A stretch of DNA of 64,000 nucleotides from positions 3,844,001 through 3,908,000 of the forward strand of contig NC_088788.1 of NCBI RefSeq assembly GCF_949628265.1, read 5' to 3'. The notes beneath the pieces are model-generated. The model had not been told where the DNA came from, did no database searches, and was given only the letters and a program-made list of their open reading frames with translations. How positions within the stretch are numbered: position 1 is the stretch's first letter; every line of letters begins with the position of its first letter. This document shows positions 25,271 to 37,106 of this stretch, piece by piece. Made by a program: the position numbers and the translations under genes. Origin of the DNA: Cloeon dipterum. Its lineage: Eukaryota; Arthropoda; Insecta; Ephemeroptera; Baetidae.

Positions 25271-25590
25271 CACACCGGTTCTAAGTAAGTTAAGCAGCAT
25301 TCGTTGCAGTCAGGAGCTGGATGGGAAAGCCTCCAGCTACATAGGTCTAGGCAAACTCGTTACTTACTGGTTTGCACCTTTCCAGCATCACGGGACGAAT
25401 GTCTAGCGTTTAAATGCAGTCCTCGGTGCGGAGGCAAGTGGCCCTTCAGGGGGCTGGGTCCCTGAAATGTGCGGCCTGGTGAGCCCATATGAAATTGGGA
25501 CCAGGGTTTAAGCATTCGTGCCACCCTTCCCGCTCCTCGGACAGAGATAAAAATTAAGCGTGCTTTAGCTCCCAGCACCAGATATCTGGG
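25271..25590 (+). mobile_element. 5S-rRNA-like repeat (possible 5S-derived SINE or 5S pseudogene)
   Basis: CACACCGGTTCT, AAGTTAAGCAGCATT and GAGCTGGATGGG occur in the order and rough spacing of the middle of eukaryotic 5S rRNA, covering the internal A-box and C-box promoter parts (25287-25297 and 25319-25325). The match decays on both sides, so this is not a functional 5S gene. A GC-rich, non-5S tail follows to about 25590, as in SINE3-type elements whose heads come from 5S rRNA. The exact ends are unclear. Confidence 0.5.
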
Positions 25591-25632
25591 ATCTTTTAAT
25601 TGATAAAATATAAAAGATTTTACCTTCATTTA

Positions 25633-25886
25633 TGTTGTAAAATCTTAGGCCTATTACTGACCTTACAATTAGAGGTGACATGACCAGGCGCCCGTGAATT
25701 AAATTCGTTATATTATGCAAAGGACGTCGGCTTCGTGTTCTGTTTGCCGGTTGGTGGCTTTGGGGGGGCGGCAATATACCCACAAGATTCGGCAACAACG
25801 AGTGCCTCGCCGTAGATGGTGATACTGGCGCCTGGTCATGGCGCCTCTAATTGTAAGGTCAGTAACAGGCCAAAGAGTGTACAACA
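25633..25886. mobile_element. MITE-like element with about 60-bp terminal inverted repeats
   Basis: The left end from 25633 (TGTTGTAAAATCTTAGGCC) and the right end read backwards from 25886 (TGTTGTACACTCTTTGGCC) match. The pairing then continues almost perfectly through ACTGACCTTACAATTAGAGG and ATGACCAGGCGCC. Length is about 254 bp with no coding capacity. Flanks ATTTA/GTTTA may be an imperfect 5-bp target duplication, but this is weak. The superfamily is unassigned. Confidence 0.8.
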
Positions 25887-26280
25887 GTTTACTACTTTTA
25901 ATCTGTTCCCTAAAATCATAAATTTATTTTCTTCCCATATTTATCCCAAGAAATTTGGCTGCAGTCGTGCTTTCTCGATGAGATAAAATCATCTTTTCCT
26001 ATAAATTCTTTGAAATGAGTAGAAAATTGAAGATTGTGCCTAAGTATTTCTGAAGAGCAGTTTTTCTTGAGGAAAGATTCGTGGAATTTGTCACTTTTCA
26101 TTCTTTATTTGTGATCAGCAGCTTACATGGAATGAGTGCAATAGTTTTCCTCAGCCGTGGCAGGTAGAAAAAATAGATAACTATTTTATAACAATATTTT
26201 TTAACCAGCTATTCATAATTTAAAATTCATGGAATAATTAAATATATATTTAGTTTCTTGATTAATCTAATTGTTTCCGT

Positions 26281-26530
26281 TTTTGCAAAGCTAAAAAACA
26301 GAATTCTCACTTTTCAGTGCATTGTGGCAAATTAGAGGCAACTGTTTTGGAAAGTGACCTTATTGCTTCTTTGAAGTAAGACTGATTCTTTGAAGCACCG
26401 CAATTTTTTTTTTTACCTAATTCCAAGTAAATTAAAAACAATTTACAAGGCCTCCGTTCTGGCCTGGTTGCACGTTGCACATGTTGCAGCAAACTAATTA
26501 AACGGTTTTCGGTGTCATTGGGAATCATTT
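26281..26530 (+). repeat. Direct duplication in the ebony interval, copy 1
   Basis: About 250 bp similar to 26931-27190 in the same orientation. Shared stretches include TTTTGCAAAGCTAAAAAACA, ACTGTTTTGGAAAGTGACCT, AAGGCCTCCGTTCTGGC and AATTAAACGGTTTTCGGTGT. Several indels separate the copies. It is non-coding. Confidence 0.9.
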
Positions 26531-26930
26531 CTTGTTGGTAAATAGTGTCAGTTTAATTTCAAAAGAATTTTGATTTACATTTAAAGCTCTAAATATCATG
26601 GTAAAATATAAAATTATTAAAGAACTTGGAAAATCATCGCTATAAATTATGTCTTGAAAACATTTCTTCTAATTTTGTACGCTGATTGCTGAAAAGGATG
26701 TCAGTAAATTTTTAACTCATTTAATAAATGTAAAAAACTGCGAGAAAACTTACAAAATTTTGGAAAGTGTATTTGATTTCTGAATTTGATGTAGGATTAT
26801 ATTAACCAAAAGAGTAAAAACCTCAAACCATCCTTGAGTACAATTATCTATTTTTTAGAATTTAAAATTGAATATCCTCGATTCGTTTTCTGAATCTAAT
26901 GCAGTTGATGATGGATATAATATTAATGGT

Positions 26931-27190
26931 TTTTGCAAAGCTAAAAAACAGAAATAACGTAGAGAATTCTTACTTTCCAGTCAAGTGCATTCGCGGCAAT
27001 CAGAGGAAACTGTTTTGGAAAGTGACCTTATTGCTTCTAGCAAATATTAAGACTGATTCTTTGAAGCACCGCAAATTTTTCAACTTTTTCCAAGTAAATT
27101 AAAAACAATACTATTTGCACCAAGGCCTCCGTTCTGGCATGGTTGCATGTTGCAGCGAACTAATTAAACGGTTTTCGGTGTCATTGGGAG
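26931..27190 (+). repeat. Direct duplication in the ebony interval, copy 2
   Basis: Partner of 26281-26530, offset by 650 bp, with the same landmarks in order. Both copies keep a stretch centred on CTAATTAAACGG, an AT-core homeodomain-like site. Confidence 0.9.
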
Positions 27191-28173
27191 TCAGTGAAAA
27201 CGACTATTTCGCGCGTTAAAGGCCGCCGCGCGCTCCGAAGAATGGATAAAACGTGCCTGCAGCGGCGTGACACTCCGGCGCCAATCACACCAACGATTTG
27301 CTTTTTGTTCTCCTCAGAAACACTTTCAGTTATTGCAGGGAAAGAAAGAAAAATTGCGCTCATGAGTGGGAAAAGCAGAAACGCGCGGCCACGAGCTCTA
27401 ATGTTGATATTTGAGCAGAAGCCTTGGCGTTTTTTGCAGCGCGATCTTTGAGAGCGCAATCCTCTCGGGGCGAGAAGAGAGAGAGAGAATGAGTCGAAAA
27501 ACTCGCGGCCTTAATTTTTCGCTTTTTACCTGCAAGTGACCGTAACGAAATCGATGCTCACAACAGCAATTGTGCTGAGTAAGGAGCGCAGCATAATGGG
27601 CGTCGTGCATTAGGAGTAAAATGAGATGGCAAATAAATTGCAGTGTGCTGGCTGGCTTTATTTACAGTTATTCAACGTCATGCTATAGACAAATTTTAAA
27701 TTAGGCCACACGGTCTATTCAGCCGAATGAAATTGAAAGCAATCAATATTATGATTTATTCAAGGATTTCATTTTTAAAGAACCGATTTTTATTCAATTT
27801 TTAACACTTTATTATAATAAACAAAACACCCAGCTAAATTTTATAAGTGTATTTAAATCTGAATTTTAGTATCCCTTTTTAAAAATCCTTCGAGTTCTTG
27901 AATCTCAAATAATTTTTTTAAATACTTTCGACCTCATGGTGGGTTGTTAGATATTGACAAAAGAAATTCAAAAGATTGTTTGGGTTTTCAGTTTTAATTT
28001 TATTTCACGGCCGTGCTTTACGGAAAAACAACAAGTCTAAATTTTTCTTTAAATTGGAATTATATCCGGAAAATTATTTTGTTCATATTTCGCCCTCTTG
28101 CCAAACCCTATTTTTTTAATTAAATGTATTCAAATACTCATCTCATTATTTAATAATTTTTTTCAGCTGAGAC

Positions 28174-31100
28174 ATGGGTTCGATTCCCGAGTTCTCGATC
28201 TTAAAGGGCGAAAAGCACCCGCTGCCTTCTGGCCCGGACTACCTTCTGCACCGGCTGTTCGAACGGTGCGCCGCGGCTAACCCTTCCAGTCCAGCCCTCT
28301 TCTCCGAGACGGACAACATCGACCCAACACACACCTTTGCACAGCTCGACGCGCTGTCCTCGAAAATTGCTCGTGTTTTGCTCAATCAGGTGCAGAGACT
28401 CCAATGCAAGCCCAACGACGACGGAGACTACATCGTCGGGGTAATTTATTTATTCTTTTTATTAAACTAAGGGTACATATTATGTTTCGTTTGGATTGGT
28501 GAAAAGCGGTTTTTGTCCACGAATTTTTCGGAATATTGTTTAAACTTAATGAATTAAAAAGACAATTTGTCCTTAATTTGCCCCCGTGTATAAAAATAAA
28601 CTTCAAACCACCCAAATATATTTATTTTAAAAAAAAATACTGTCAGATATCCTTACATCTTCAATTTTGGGGAAAATGAAAAGATTTGACGCCGTTTTCA
28701 GGTGAGTTTGTCCCCTGGCGCTCCGCTGATTGCCACAATTCTGGCCATTTGGAAGATCGGAGCTGCCTACATGCCCGTCGAGCCCAGCATCCCCCGCCAG
28801 AGGGCCGTTCACATTTTGCAGGACTCGAATCCTATTTTCGTGGTTGGCGAAACGAGGGACCTGCACGAGCACGCCCCGGTCTTGCTCTACTTCGACCTGA
28901 TCAATCTTTCTCAGGAGCAGGTCGGCAACATCATTCCTGACAAGGTCAGTTGTTCAATTTCGATTTTTCATAATTTGCAATTTTTTATTATTAAAATAAT
29001 TTCAAAATGTTTACAGATTGTTAAAAAAATAGTAATTTTAATTTGATTACAATTTGACGAAGAGTTTTCTCTTTGCATAGAATTCATGCAGCAAAATTCC
29101 GTTATCATGGGGAAAAAAACTCAATTTCACAAACGTATCACATTCCAAAACAGGACTGTCTGCAGTGTGCCAAGAACAAAGAGCCCCTGGCGGCCGTGCT
29201 GTACACGTCTGGGAGCACAGGCGCCCCCAAGGGGGTGCGCCTGCCCCACAGGGCCGTGCTGAACCGGCTGCAGTGGCAGTGGCGCGTCTTCCCCTTCACG
29301 CAGAACGAGAAGAGTTGCGTGTTCAAGACGGCGTTAAGCTTTGTCGACTCGGTCGGCGAGATGTTCGCTCCCCTCCTGCAGGGCAGGGCACTGGTCACCG
29401 TGCCCCGCACCACAGTCGCTGACCCTGGAAAGCTCGCCGAGGTGCTCGCTAAACACCAGGTGAGAAAAGACGACTTTCAATATTCGTTCTTTTTTAACAA
29501 TTATTTCGCAGATTATTCTGTCAATGTCAACTTTGGCTTGATAATTTAGTTTTTCAGTAAAATATTTAGGATTTTAAGGAAAATTGCAATTGCTGTGACT
29601 AGCAGACTAGTTGTTGACAGAAATAGTTGCTTTTATTCGGGGAAAATAGCAAATTTCAGAAAAAGAGTGATGTATGAGACAGTTGCAAATTTAATTTTTA
29701 GTTTTAAATTTTTCCATGGCAAAAACTTGAAAGCCTAAGAGGAAAATCAAAAATTTAAAGCAATTTTATAATCATATTCTGAATTTTGCCACAAAAATTT
29801 GGGTTTTATTCGAATTTCTTCCAAAAAAAAATATGATTTTGATTCCGTCAATCATTCCAAATTAAATGCAAATAGATTCGTCGTTTGGTGTTGGTGCCGT
29901 CGTTGCTGCGCGCCTTGTTGCTAGTGGCGCGCGAGCGGCCGAAGCTGCTGCGAGGTCTGCACTTGTGGGTGTGCAGCGGCGAAGAACTGCATCTCGAGGT
30001 CGCCAGGGACTTCTTCAAAGCTTTCCCGTCTGGCTCGCACCTGGCCAACTTCTACGGCAGCACGGAAGTCATGGGGGACGTCACTTTCTTCCTCTTCAAG
30101 ACCGTCGCCGACATCGAGTGGGTCCGACAAAGCGAAGCCAGAGTGCCCATTGGTGAGTTGAACAACACTTTCGGCTTTTTTGGACACGGAGGAATAAATT
30201 CTTAGGTTTTATTTTGTGGTGAATTCATTTTTCAAAATCGCCAACGGAACTTGACAGAGCCCGGAAAGAAATTTGATATCCGAGGATATCCGCCTATTTG
30301 ATTGACAGGCTGTTCAAAATTTATATCTTTTGGATATTCTGAAGGATATCTAATTTCTCGCTGGGGCCAGAAGGAATAAAAAATCCTTGAGGGATTTAAC
30401 ATGGGAGTTGTTTTAAAATTAATTTATGCGAAGTTAGTTTATTAAAATTTGTTGAAGGATTTTTCCTTTTTGGCCAAAGAAAATTGACTTGCATCTAATG
30501 AGCTCTAAAAATCAGCGGGGTCCAGATTCGTGCGACGCGCAGATATGGCGTCTGGTGGAGTATGGCGCGAAAAAACGGTCACGTGAATATGCGCGAAAAG
30601 AACCAAGTTTTCGTCAATAATGTGACGTATAATTTGCATTACTTGCACTAATTGTGTCTTTTGGATCGTAAAAACAAACTCTTGACACTCGTACGGCTTT
30701 TGGTTTCCCACATTCGGACGCCATCTTGGATCTGCGCAGTGTGAACCAATTTTATCGCACATCTGGCCCCCGCTGCTAAAAATAAACATCCATCACCGAT
30801 TCGTTTTATGGATTTAATGATAGTTCTATTATTTATCCGTTTTCAATTAATTGTTCTTAGGCATCGCCGTGGACAACACGATTATCTACCTTTTGGACAA
30901 GCAGTTCCGGCCGGTGCTGTCCGGCGAGCAGGGTGAAGTGTTCGTTGCCGGGCTGAACGTGGCGAACGGCTATGTGAACAACCGCGATCCGACAAAGTTC
31001 ATTGCCAACCCCTTCGCCACCGACCAAGCTGGTAAGTGTTTCGCGAGTCGAGAAAGAGAGCAGGTTTGAAAAACGTGGAATCGCCGCGTCGAAATGCAGT

Positions 31101-34100
31101 TTACAGCACGCTGTACCACACCGGTGACTTCGGACGCATCGTCAAGGGCAACCTGGTGTACGAGGGACGTGCAGACTCGCAGATCAAGGTCCGCGGTCAC
31201 CGCGTCGATCTGTCGGAAATCCAGAAGGCGCTTCACGGAGTTCGCGGTCTCGATAAGGTCATCGTCCTGTGCTACAAGCAGGGAAAGCCCGAACAGGTTA
31301 GAATTTAATTGATTTGTTTTTTAAAAAGATTGTCAATTGAGAGAAAAGTCAAAAAGAGTAAATTTATTTTTTATTTATTCACTGATGAAATTGTATTTTT
31401 AGACCAGAAGAAGCAAGTAAAATTAAGAAAATTTAGTTGCAACAATTTTTCCTATCGTTGCTATAGTCTTGATCTACTTTGTGATTGTTCTTGCTAAAAA
31501 TGTTGTTTATATCGAATCTGTTTATACGCGATTTCGGTCAACATGGCTCAGAAAAAAAATGTCAAACGACATTCCCGAAAAATAAAGACAGAATCTAATT
31601 CCTAATAATGGTGCTTGCATAAAAATTTCAATTATTCCATATTTTATTTATGTTAAGAAGGGAAAAATAAACAGTAAGATTCTGTCAATTTGGCCTCTCG
31701 TCAAGTCTTTCCGGTCAGTGGCAGGCCAAAGATCCGAGTGCCACGACAAATGAATATGATTTTTCTTAACAGCTGCCAAAATTTCAAGCTTGAGATTATT
31801 CCCTATTTTTTGCTTCATTGTGTCACAAATTCATTTTAAAACTATGAAATTATTAGTTTTAAATTGTCCTAGCATATGTGTATCTAAAACTAAATTTGAA
31901 TGAACAGTAAAAAAATAATTTAAAATGACAAATTAATTTAAATTCCATTTTTTCCAAATCTCCATAATTTTTCTGCCTTAAATAAATTAAGCTTGTTCCA
32001 ATGAGATATTTCAATTTGCCACAAAGTGCACCATTAAATTGTTATTGTTCCGTTTCTAAGAAAGGAAAAATTGCAAATCACTGTCTCCCCCGTTTGGCAC
32101 TACTTGCGATCTTGCGGTTTGAAAGCGACATGCTCTCACTGAACCAATAAAAATTCAATAATTATTCACTAGTCGTCAAACGAAGGCCCTTCTAACATTA
32201 AAAATAATTACGACTAATGATCTACCTCAATTAACGATTAGAGTGAGCTTTACTTGGCACAATTCTTGAGCTAGTGGAACTAATAAAAAATAAAAACATA
32301 ATGTGTTTCTCAACGTGCCATTCAATATATAATTGCTCGTAAAAACTCTCGGTCTTCCTTGCTAATTTCTTACAGTAAAAAACTCGTTCGTTTTCGCACT
32401 TATTAAAAAAAACCAGTCTATAGTTGATGCAATACACGCAAAATATTACTCAGATTTATGGTCTGGCCGGCCAGTGCCCAGTTTTTTAGAGAGGAAGCTT
32501 GTTATTTCACTTCCACCGCAGCTCACTTTGAATTTTAATGCTTCGACCGTTCGTGCCAACAAGGATTTTTGTACAGCTTTCGACGGTCCAGTCAAGCAAA
32601 CGCTAATCCCCGTCTGGTGCCGATTGGAGATTAATGGTCGCGTTTTTTTTTTGCAGGCGGTGTTGGCGTTTGTGACCATGACTAGAGGCACGAGCATTCC
32701 CACCCCGCAGATTGAGGCCACTTTGCAAAAAATGCTGGCCTCCTACATGATGCCCCAGGTGAGTCACTATCAATCTGTCAAATGTTGAAAATTAAAACCA
32801 TTAATTAAAATAGAAAGGTAGAATTGATAAATTGAGAAATAATAATTGTTAATTGTGCAAAAATGGTTTTAATTTTGTTCCGAAACCATTACTTGATGAC
32901 AAAACTTGGCCAGCTTTTAAACTTGATAAAATTTTATTAACAAAAGATTAAATTTATGAAAAACGCGGGACAAAACGCTCTTAAAATAATAATTTTTTGA
33001 ACATGATTGTTTTTAGTCTAAAATTGTGTCAAATTCTGCTGCGCAAATTCTGTTTGTTTTGAAAATGCGTCACACATTCCACTGACAGGCTTTTTTGCCG
33101 AGCTACGTTCAAGGTCGAAGAATTTGTAAATTACCCTCGCGAGAAAAATCAGCGGTTCCGATTTTATCGTCCTCACTGAGAGGCAGCAAAAAACGGCGTC
33201 GATAATTTCTGGCGCTTGGAGGCTTGCATAAAAAACGATAAGAGCGCGCGCGCTGGGACAGCCCTGACACACAAATAAATAATAAAAGTGTGTGTGTGTG
33301 AGGCAGTTCCTTCCGCTCGCGATTTGGTTGCCTTTCAAGTATTAAGAAGTCTAATTAGATCGCGGCGACCATGTTTCTTTTTTCTACCAAGGCAGAAGAA
33401 GGCCAACGAACACACATTGAAGAAAAAAGGACCTTTCGTTATCGCTTCCCTGCAAATATGTTTTTGCCAAGTTTTTTCTCAAGCTTTTAGTTGGACCTTC
33501 GAGACAAATTTATTGGAACCAGTTTCAGCTCGTGGGACTCTGTGTCTGATTTAATTTGAAAAAGTGGTGTCCGGTTTTTTGTTTGAAAGGAATTACCGTC
33601 GTCGGACTTCTCTTTAATTGTGATCCTTGAAGCTGTCTCTTTAACTCTGGCTCAATTTTTTTTCTTCCAGATTATTGTCCTCGATAACTTTCCTCTGCTT
33701 GTGAATGGGAAAATTGACAGACAACTTTTGCTGAAAAATTACGAACAAAAACAAGGCAAGTTAAATTATAGTAGCTTTGAGGTTTTTATTTAAGTTGTTT
33801 ATATAAACAATTACTGGTTTTTTATTGTAAAAAATTTAGCAAAGCTCTTTTTGCGCCTAAAGTGTACTTTATTTGCTTTATTTTCACGGAAATTTCAAAT
33901 TGTCTTGTCTTTTCAAACAGAAGAGAGCTTGAGGGGTGCCTCCAGCGTCCAGCTGGACCTGAGTTTGTGTCCCGAGAGCCACTTGGAAGCAGCCGAAGCT
34001 CTGCTGGAGACGGTCCGATCGGTTCTTGGCGCCGCTTTGAAAACCGACGTGCTCAGCCTGAGAGCAAACTTCTACCAACTGGGAGGAAACTCGCTCAACT

Positions 34101-36345
34101 CCATCTTCACCATCACCAAGCTGCAAGACCAAGGCTACAATATTGGTAATTATGCGGCATTTAACTCTGACAAAAAAATATTTAAATCGTTCCGTCCTGG
34201 CCAGAAGGTATCAAATTAATTTCACATCATTTTAATTTCTCTTTTTTAGGCATCAGTGATTTTATCTCGGCCAGCACCCTGCGCGACGTCGTCGAGAGGA
34301 TGGTGATCAAGAAGGCGTTGGAGGCGTCCGAGATGGACAAAGAAAATTTGGTGCCCGAGCAGTTGTACACTGCGCACATGCTCAGCCACGAGCACAAGGA
34401 CAGTGTCTACAGGTGAGGAGCAATTTGTAATTGGTTGTGAGCGTGATTTTACGACCGCACACCGCAAAACCTGTTCAAAATGGCTTTATCAAATAAAGCG
34501 TCGATTCGTGTCAGCAAAAAAATTGAATCGTATATATAATTTCAGGATCATTGTTGAGAGCTTCTACGAAAAGTCTGACATTGAGAAATGGCTGCGTCCG
34601 CCGTTGACGAAGCCCGACTACAAGACACTCCTCGACGCTCTCTGGGATCCGGTCGTGGAGAAAAATCTCAGGTAATTTTATCAATTATAAATTTGGCAAA
34701 TCAAACCTGTTAAAAATATAAATATAAATTATAATTCGGGAATTCACCAGTTGCATAAACCCTAAGTGTTCGAAGCCGCCAACAGATGGCGCCATCGTAG
34801 ACATTAGATTTTAAGGCACTTCCGCTGCGGTTTCACACTCAATCTAGCTACTGTGCATTCTTCAATTAATTTGCTATTTTTTGACGTGCTGAAAACAAAA
34901 ATCGGTTCAGCCAATCGCCGTAGAATCGTGAAAAACTATTTTTTGAAATAAAAAAATCTTTTCCAACGTCTCTACGGCGAATGGCTGAACCAATTTTGGT
35001 TTTCAGCACGTCCAAAAAAATCAAATTAATTAAAAAAAGCAAAATAGCTAGATTGAGTCTGAAATCGCAGCGGAAATGCCTTAAAACCGCTTAAAACAAA
35101 ATCTTTAAGAAAGTCTGTGGTTGCGCTCTCTGTTGGCGGCTTTAATAACTAAGGATTTATGCAACTGGTCAATTGACTAATTTTCACAAAATATTAAAAA
35201 CTTAAAATTTGGTCCGCAGCTCCTCGGCAAACTACAATTTTGGTTGCTTATAAATTAAACACAGATTTTGTAATTCTGTTCAACAGATTTTAATCAGAAT
35301 TTGGGCAACTGTAGTCTTAGAAGCTTTCGACAAACTAAGCTTGTTTTAGATTTATATAAATTCCTTTTGGAAAATGAGAAGCTAAGCAAATAAGGTGTAC
35401 TTTTAGCTCAAAATTTATGCCTAGGTTTTTATCTATACGTTTTCCCGAGTTTGAGTAATTAAATTACGCCTCTGCTTTGGTTAAAATATTTTCTATTTTC
35501 CTTAATCATTTTCTTTGTTAAAACTTAGATTTTTTGATTGGGAATTTATAGAACAGCATTATTTTTAAATTGTTATAAATGAGAAAATTAATTCCATAGG
35601 CAAAAATTAGCCATTGTGGATCAATAAATTTATTTGATTTTTTTTTGTTTTGTTTCAGCTTTGTGATAAAAGACAGGGAGGGTCGAGACGTGGGCGCTGC
35701 TCTAAACTTTGATGTCTACGATGAACCTGAAGTCAACCTCGAGACCAAGTTGATGATAGTGTTTGAGTTCCTTGAGCACGTCGAATCTCAAGTCAGGTAA
35801 ATAAAATTGATCAAACTTCCGCATTAAGAGTATTGACATAACGGCTCTATATTTAACCTGCACCTGGCGTAATTCCTTCACTTTCCCTTGAGACATTTAT
35901 TTTTATGTAAAATACGTACATACGCGTTTAAAAATAATCAAGTGTTGCGCATTGTTTTCGCAGAGACAAGCATTTGCCTAAAGGCAAAGGGAAAGTGGTG
36001 CACAGTTTCATGATGGGCACCGAACCGGCCCTGACTCCGGCGGAAAACGTTGATGTGATCAAGTTCATGGAAGAAGAAGTGCTGCGGTTGGCGCGCAGAA
36101 AGTCTTTCGAGGGAATCTTCACCACTAACACCAGTCCGCTGACACAAGTGAGTAAAATTAATTAATTAATATTAAAACACTAATTTATTTAATTTGATAA
36201 TTTTCAGCAACTGGGAACAGACATCTTTGGCTACAAGCCTCTCTTGGAGACGCAAATCAACAAGTTTGTGATGACCGACGGTTCGATGCCATTCAAGGAA
36301 GCGCCCGATTGGCAGGTGGCCGTTTGCTGCTGGAGGAAAATTTAA
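28174..36345 (+). CDS. ebony: Ebony: beta-alanyl-bioamine nonribosomal peptide synthetase
   Basis: Fourteen coding exons chain in phase: 28174-28440, 28702-28944, 29154-29459, 29876-30152, 30861-31031, 31100-31296, 32657-32758, 33671-33755, 33921-34145, 34250-34412, 34546-34671, 35659-35796, 35964-36147, 36208-36345. They give 873 aa; fly Ebony is about 880. The adenylation domain (about 20-540) keeps YTSGSTGAPKG (about 187), NFYGSTE (about 331), YHTGDF (about 428) and NGKIDR (about 534). A carrier domain follows with GGNSLNS (about 604), whose serine takes phosphopantetheine. The C-terminal amine-selecting domain fills the rest. Ebony activates beta-alanine and joins it to dopamine, histamine and other amines for cuticle colour and neurotransmitter inactivation. 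The exon at 33671 uses a GC donor. The start MGSIPEFSILKG lies just after a 3' splice site. No inactivating change is seen. Confidence 0.97.
30254..30370. repeat. Short inverted-repeat hairpin in an ebony intron
   Basis: GAAATTTGATATCC on the left and GGATATCTAATTTC on the right can pair, with looser pairing outward (GCCC with GGGGC). Total span is about 117 bp in intron 30153-30860. It may be a tiny foldback element. Ends are approximate. Confidence 0.45.
30513..30775. mobile_element. hAT-like MITE with 8-bp target-site duplication
   Basis: The 263-bp element starts CAGCGGGGTCCAGAT and ends ATCTGGCCCCCGCTG; these 15-bp ends are inverted repeats with one mismatch. It is flanked on both sides by the identical 8-mer CTAAAAAT (30505-30512 and 30776-30783). 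An 8-bp duplication with CA...TG ends is the hAT superfamily signature. There is no transposase, so it is non-autonomous. It sits in an ebony intron, between exons 30152 and 30861. Confidence 0.9.
34741..35174. mobile_element. Foldback/MITE-like element, about 434 bp, nearly fully palindromic
   Basis: Left and right arms are reverse complements over most of their length. The outer ends share ACCAGTTGCATAAA and AGCCGCCAACAGA, and the inner arms share ACGTGCTGAAAAC and GGTTCAGCCA near the centre (about 34880-35010). Transcribed RNA would form a long hairpin. It lies in the ebony intron 34672-35658. No clear target-site duplication is seen. Confidence 0.85.
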
Positions 36346-36627
36346 ATACTGATTTTATGTAGATACTATAGTGTTAAGTTTTAAAATTATGACGATAGTT
36401 GATATTTGCTATAAAATAATTTATATCATGTGCAATAGTCTTAACTGTTAAGCCAGGATTATTGTTTTAGTCGCTACAAATAGATCTTCTCTACACATTA
36501 ACATACGCATTTTCCCGAGAGTTTACATTAATCAGAGAGATCTTGTGAACATGACCAGTATTTTCAAGACGGTGTATTCTCTTTTAATTTTTAATTTAAA
36601 ACATATTTGTAAGAAGTGTAACATGAC

Positions 36628-36646
36628 AATAAAAATGTGAAATAAA
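36628..36646 (+). terminator. Candidate poly(A) signals of ebony
   Basis: Two AATAAA hexamers begin at 36628 and about 36641, about 285-300 bp after the ebony stop codon. Confidence 0.6.
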
Positions 36647-36659
36647 ATCAAATGCAATT

Positions 36660-37106
36660 TTGATATTTTCCTCAAAACCAGCCCTCAAAGATTCTAAAAA
36701 AAATTGGGAAAACAAGATTATACACAAGTTTTACGGTAATATGCAACTCACAATCAAGAATAAATTTAATTAGATAAAACGTTTCCCGCCAGATTGTTTG
36801 TTTCCACGACTTCGTGAGAAAAATCTGCAATAATAATGCTAATCAATGGGAAAGCCATATTCAACGTGGACTCTGGTCTAATTTTTTGAAACGCAGAACA
36901 GAGAGCCAATGAGAAGAGCGGACTCCGATAGAAGCACTCTCATTGGTCGCTGGGTTTCCTGATGACCAATCAACGCTCGCGATTTTGTAAACAAACATAA
37001 ACAGCCTTGTCAGTCAACTTCAGTCAACTTGTCGCACTCACAATCAGCTGAATTGTGATAGTTTTAAGAGTTTTAAATGTTTTCTGCGTAAAAACAAGTG
37101 TAAATT
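36660..37106. other. Short intergenic and UVSSA promoter/5' UTR interval
   Basis: Only about 450 bp separate the ebony 3' end from the UVSSA start. It has CCAAT-type sequences (for example around 36905 and 36967) and a small tandem CAGTCAACTT repeat near 37012-37030. No TATA box was recognised, in keeping with a housekeeping promoter. Confidence 0.45.

Larger units (their letters stand above)
19040..28166 (+). other. Long interval treated as ebony intron 1
   Basis: These 9.1 kb hold no convincing protein-coding gene. Listed separately are an alternative promoter/exon candidate (22769-22848), an orphan exon-like frame (24141-24302), a 5S-like element (25271-25590), a MITE-like element (25633-25886) and a direct duplication (26281-26530 and 26931-27190). 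A GC-richer block with CpG runs occurs at 27190-27500. In flies the ebony upstream region and intron carry tissue-specific enhancers; by analogy this interval may be regulatory. Confidence 0.4.

Noticed and set aside
28174..28190. GGTTCGATTCC at the ebony start codon matches a tRNA B-box exactly
   Set aside because: No A-box, acceptor stem or cloverleaf can be drawn upstream; the bases are codons 2-5 of ebony.
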